This document shows positions 62,787 through 64,000 of a stretch of DNA of 64,000 bases, piece by piece. The stretch is from Phaeobacter sp. CECT 5382. Its GTDB lineage: Bacteria > Pseudomonadota > Alphaproteobacteria > Rhodobacterales > Rhodobacteraceae. The notes beneath the pieces are model-generated. The model worked only from the letters and a program-made list of their open reading frames with translations, was not told where the DNA came from and searched no databases. Positions within the stretch are counted from its first letter, which is position 1; each line of letters begins with the position of its first letter. The stretch spans positions 1 through 64,000 of the forward strand of contig NZ_CYSG01000006.1 in the NCBI RefSeq assembly GCF_001457775.1, written 5' to 3'. Position numbers and translations under genes: made by a program.

Positions 62787-63263
62787 ATGGACAACAAGAT
62801 TTCAACCAGCGCTGAGGCGATCGAGGCGGCAATTCTGCCCCGCGTCCATGAGGTGCATTCCGACCCTGAGGCCGGTGCGGGCCTGACTGAGGTTCCGAAA
62901 AAGCTGCAGCAGTCCGACGAGGCCAAAAGCGAGGCGCGCTGGGCCTATGAGCGGCTGATCCTCTATATCCAGAATTTTGAAAAGCAACTGGACGCAGAAC
63001 ATGAAGTCGCCATGGGCTTTGTTGGTGGCGACGCCGGGGTTCTCCGGATTGAGGGTATGGGCTATTTTGACCCGGACATCGTGACCTTTTATGGCACCGA
63101 AGGTTCTGGTGCAAAGACACAGCTGGTGCAGCATGTCAGCCAGATGAACGTGATGCTGCGTGCTCTGCCCAAGGGCAAACCAGAAGCGCCTGCCAATCGC
63201 ATCGGTTTTCGTCTGGCCAGTGACCTGACGGGTGAGACCGAAGAAACTCCGGCTCAGGACTAA
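62787..63263 (+). CDS. DUF6173-like protein of unknown function
   Basis: A 158-residue protein. The core WAYERLILYIQNFEKQLD (about 52-69) with HEVAMGFVGGDAGVL and IEGMGYFDPDIVTFYG is strongly conserved-looking and matches, from memory, the uncharacterised DUF6173 family of Rhodobacteraceae. There is no signal peptide or membrane segment. The start at 62787 follows AAGGGGA. It is 35 bp downstream of the MBL gene, and its stop lies within a 17-bp tandem duplication. Confidence 0.82.
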   Translation: MDNKISTSAEAIEAAILPRVHEVHSDPEAGAGLTEVPKKLQQSDEAKSEARWAYERLILYIQNFEKQLDAEHEVAMGFVGGDAGVLRIEGMGYFDPDIVTFYGTEGSGAKTQLVQHVSQMNVMLRALPKGKPEAPANRIGFRLASDLTGETEETPAQD

Positions 63264-63282
63264 GACCGGCTCAGGACTAAGT
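63249..63282. repeat. 17-bp tandem duplication across the DUF6173-like stop codon
   Basis: CCGGCTCAGGACTAAGA at 63249-63265 is followed directly by CCGGCTCAGGACTAAGT at 63266-63282. The TAA stop at 63261-63263 falls inside the first copy, so the second copy contains a second stop in a new position. Confidence 0.88.
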
Positions 63283-63324
63283 CTGGGGCCAGACTGGCAC
63301 CTGCCAAGTGACAAGAGGCGAGAT

Positions 63325-64000
63325 TTGCCAGACCCAGTGCTTTCAGACCCAGTGCTTTCAGATTCTGTGCTTCCAGACCCTGTTTTGCCAAACCTTGCCG
63401 AGACACCGCGCACCGCCTTTCGGACCCGAAACCGGATCCGGGGGCGGTGTTTGTCTTTTTGGGTTCTGTCTGGCGTCGCCTTGCAGCTGGTGTTGCTGCC
63501 TGAAAACCTGTCGGCGCAGCACTCAGAGGCAATCCCAGAAGCACCGGCGACATCGATGATGGACCGGTTCGAACTGGATCAGTGGGGCCGGTTCTGGGAG
63601 CTGATGGCACATGAACGCTTGCTGGCTGTGATCGCAGCACCCAAGAACACGCTGTCCCCCTTCACCTCGGATGGCTGCAGCGGCGGATTTTCCTCTAGCT
63701 GGGAACAGATCGCGGGTTATTGGCCGGGCTTTGCCGACCGCTATCAACAAGAGCCGCCGTTTGAGAGCTGCTGCATCACCCATGACCGGGCCTACCATGA
63801 TACCACCGGCGCCGCAGATGCAGCCTACAGCTACGGCGCGCGGCTGCGGGCTGACCGGGAGCTGCGCCACTGCGTCTGGCAGACGGCACAGGACCAGCGC
63901 GCCGAATTGGCCAGGCTTTACAGTGTCTCGGAGGAGGTGCTGGAGTTGGGCTTTGGCCAGCTTGGCTGGGCGATGTTTTACGCGGTGCGATTCGGCGGCC
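63325..64000 (+). CDS. Secreted phospholipase-A2-like protein, 3' end cut by window
   Basis: A frame open to the window edge. The mature part contains DGCSGGFSSSWEQIAGYWPG and ESCCITHDRAYH, the latter resembling the CCxxHD active-site motif of secretory phospholipase A2 enzymes (His/Asp pair). An internal hydrophobic stretch CLSFWVLSGVALQLVLLPEN ahead of LSAQ looks like a signal peptide. The start is unclear: TTG at 63325 with AGAGG upstream gives an odd N-terminus of repeated DPVLS-like pentapeptides; no in-frame ATG occurs before the signal. Enzymatic activity is inferred, not shown. Confidence 0.72.
   Translation, partial: MPDPVLSDPVLSDSVLPDPVLPNLAETPRTAFRTRNRIRGRCLSFWVLSGVALQLVLLPENLSAQHSEAIPEAPATSMMDRFELDQWGRFWELMAHERLLAVIAAPKNTLSPFTSDGCSGGFSSSWEQIAGYWPGFADRYQQEPPFESCCITHDRAYHDTTGAADAAYSYGARLRADRELRHCVWQTAQDQRAELARLYSVSEEVLELGFGQLGWAMFYAVRFGG
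63329..63388. repeat. 15-bp tandem repeat array in the leader of the PLA2-like gene
   Basis: CAGACCCAGTGCTTT is repeated exactly at 63329 and 63344, then diverged at 63359 and 63374. Being a multiple of three, it keeps frame and would encode repeated DPVLS-type pentapeptides if translated. Confidence 0.85.

Overview
This 64 kb window looks like the chromosome of a marine alphaproteobacterium of the Rhodobacteraceae (Roseobacter group: Phaeobacter, Leisingera or Ruegeria type). The evidence is GC-rich coding sequence throughout, dense short operons, roseobacter-style gene neighbourhoods (uvrC-pgsA-moaD-moaE, ubiA/rsmE/gshA, pobR/pobA), several acyl-CoA catabolic genes and two Old-Yellow-type flavoenzymes. 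It is mostly housekeeping plus catabolism. I see no rRNA, tRNA, CRISPR array, insertion sequence, prophage or integrase.

Layout. 1-7.3 kb: a D,D-carboxypeptidase cut by the window edge, a CHMI-type isomerase and a HAD hydrolase on the minus strand; then clpS, an RsmC-like methyltransferase, an SDR, hemF and a GH25 lipoprotein lysozyme on the plus strand. 7.3-11.4 kb: a desaturase and hemC (minus), divergent from hemE plus a GNAT gene, then a 54-codon orphan gene with its own terminator. 11.4-17.6 kb: a six-gene minus-strand operon (thiolase, two MaoC-type hot-dog proteins, SDR, alpha-methylacyl-CoA racemase, acyl-CoA dehydrogenase) divergent from a TetR gene, with two matching operator-like sites between them. 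17.7-22.3 kb: pobR/pobA, a crotonase and a flavin oxidoreductase. 22.5-29.6 kb: an HxlR regulator facing an alpha/beta hydrolase across a paired palindromic operator, a CoxG protein, a YadGH-like ABC exporter, an S49 peptidase, a zinc-ribbon protein, a CaCA antiporter and a pteridine-reductase-like SDR. 29.6-34.6 kb: an AT-rich island, uvrC, a flavin oxidoreductase, pgsA, moaD and moaE.

35.3-42.1 kb: a BON/OmpA protein with a coiled-coil partner and ubiA (minus), divergent from rsmE, a GNAT gene, a membrane protein and gshA. 42.3-45.2 kb: a TetR-crotonase pair with a near-perfect palindrome, a YHS protein, and a gene-free stretch of about 600 bp. 45.2-49.0 kb: a minus-strand pyrB-hyp-hyp-pyrX-plsY operon in which the dihydroorotase homologue has lost its metal ligands. 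49.2-51.5 kb: a family-4-like uracil-DNA glycosylase lacking most Fe-S cysteines, a metallophosphoesterase, a LysE gene with an apparent internal deletion, and moaB. 51.7-56.6 kb: an RND efflux pair. 56.6-64 kb: a NUDIX hydrolase, a DsbD-N-like protein, YqgE, a TsaC/Sua5 enzyme, an acyl-CoA dehydrogenase plus MBL hydrolase, a DUF6173-like protein, and a partial phospholipase-A2-like secreted protein.

How the genes work together. The strongest pathway logic is the 11.4-17.6 kb operon, which carries as separate proteins the activities that peroxisomes use for alpha-methyl-branched acyl-CoA breakdown: racemase, dehydrogenase, hydratase-2 plus SDR, and SCP-x-type thiolase. A second theme, visible only at the DNA level, is short tandem duplications (units 8-17 bp, three arrays of 13 bp) placed at or across stop codons. 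The window also gives several regulator-operator pairs readable directly from inverted repeats.
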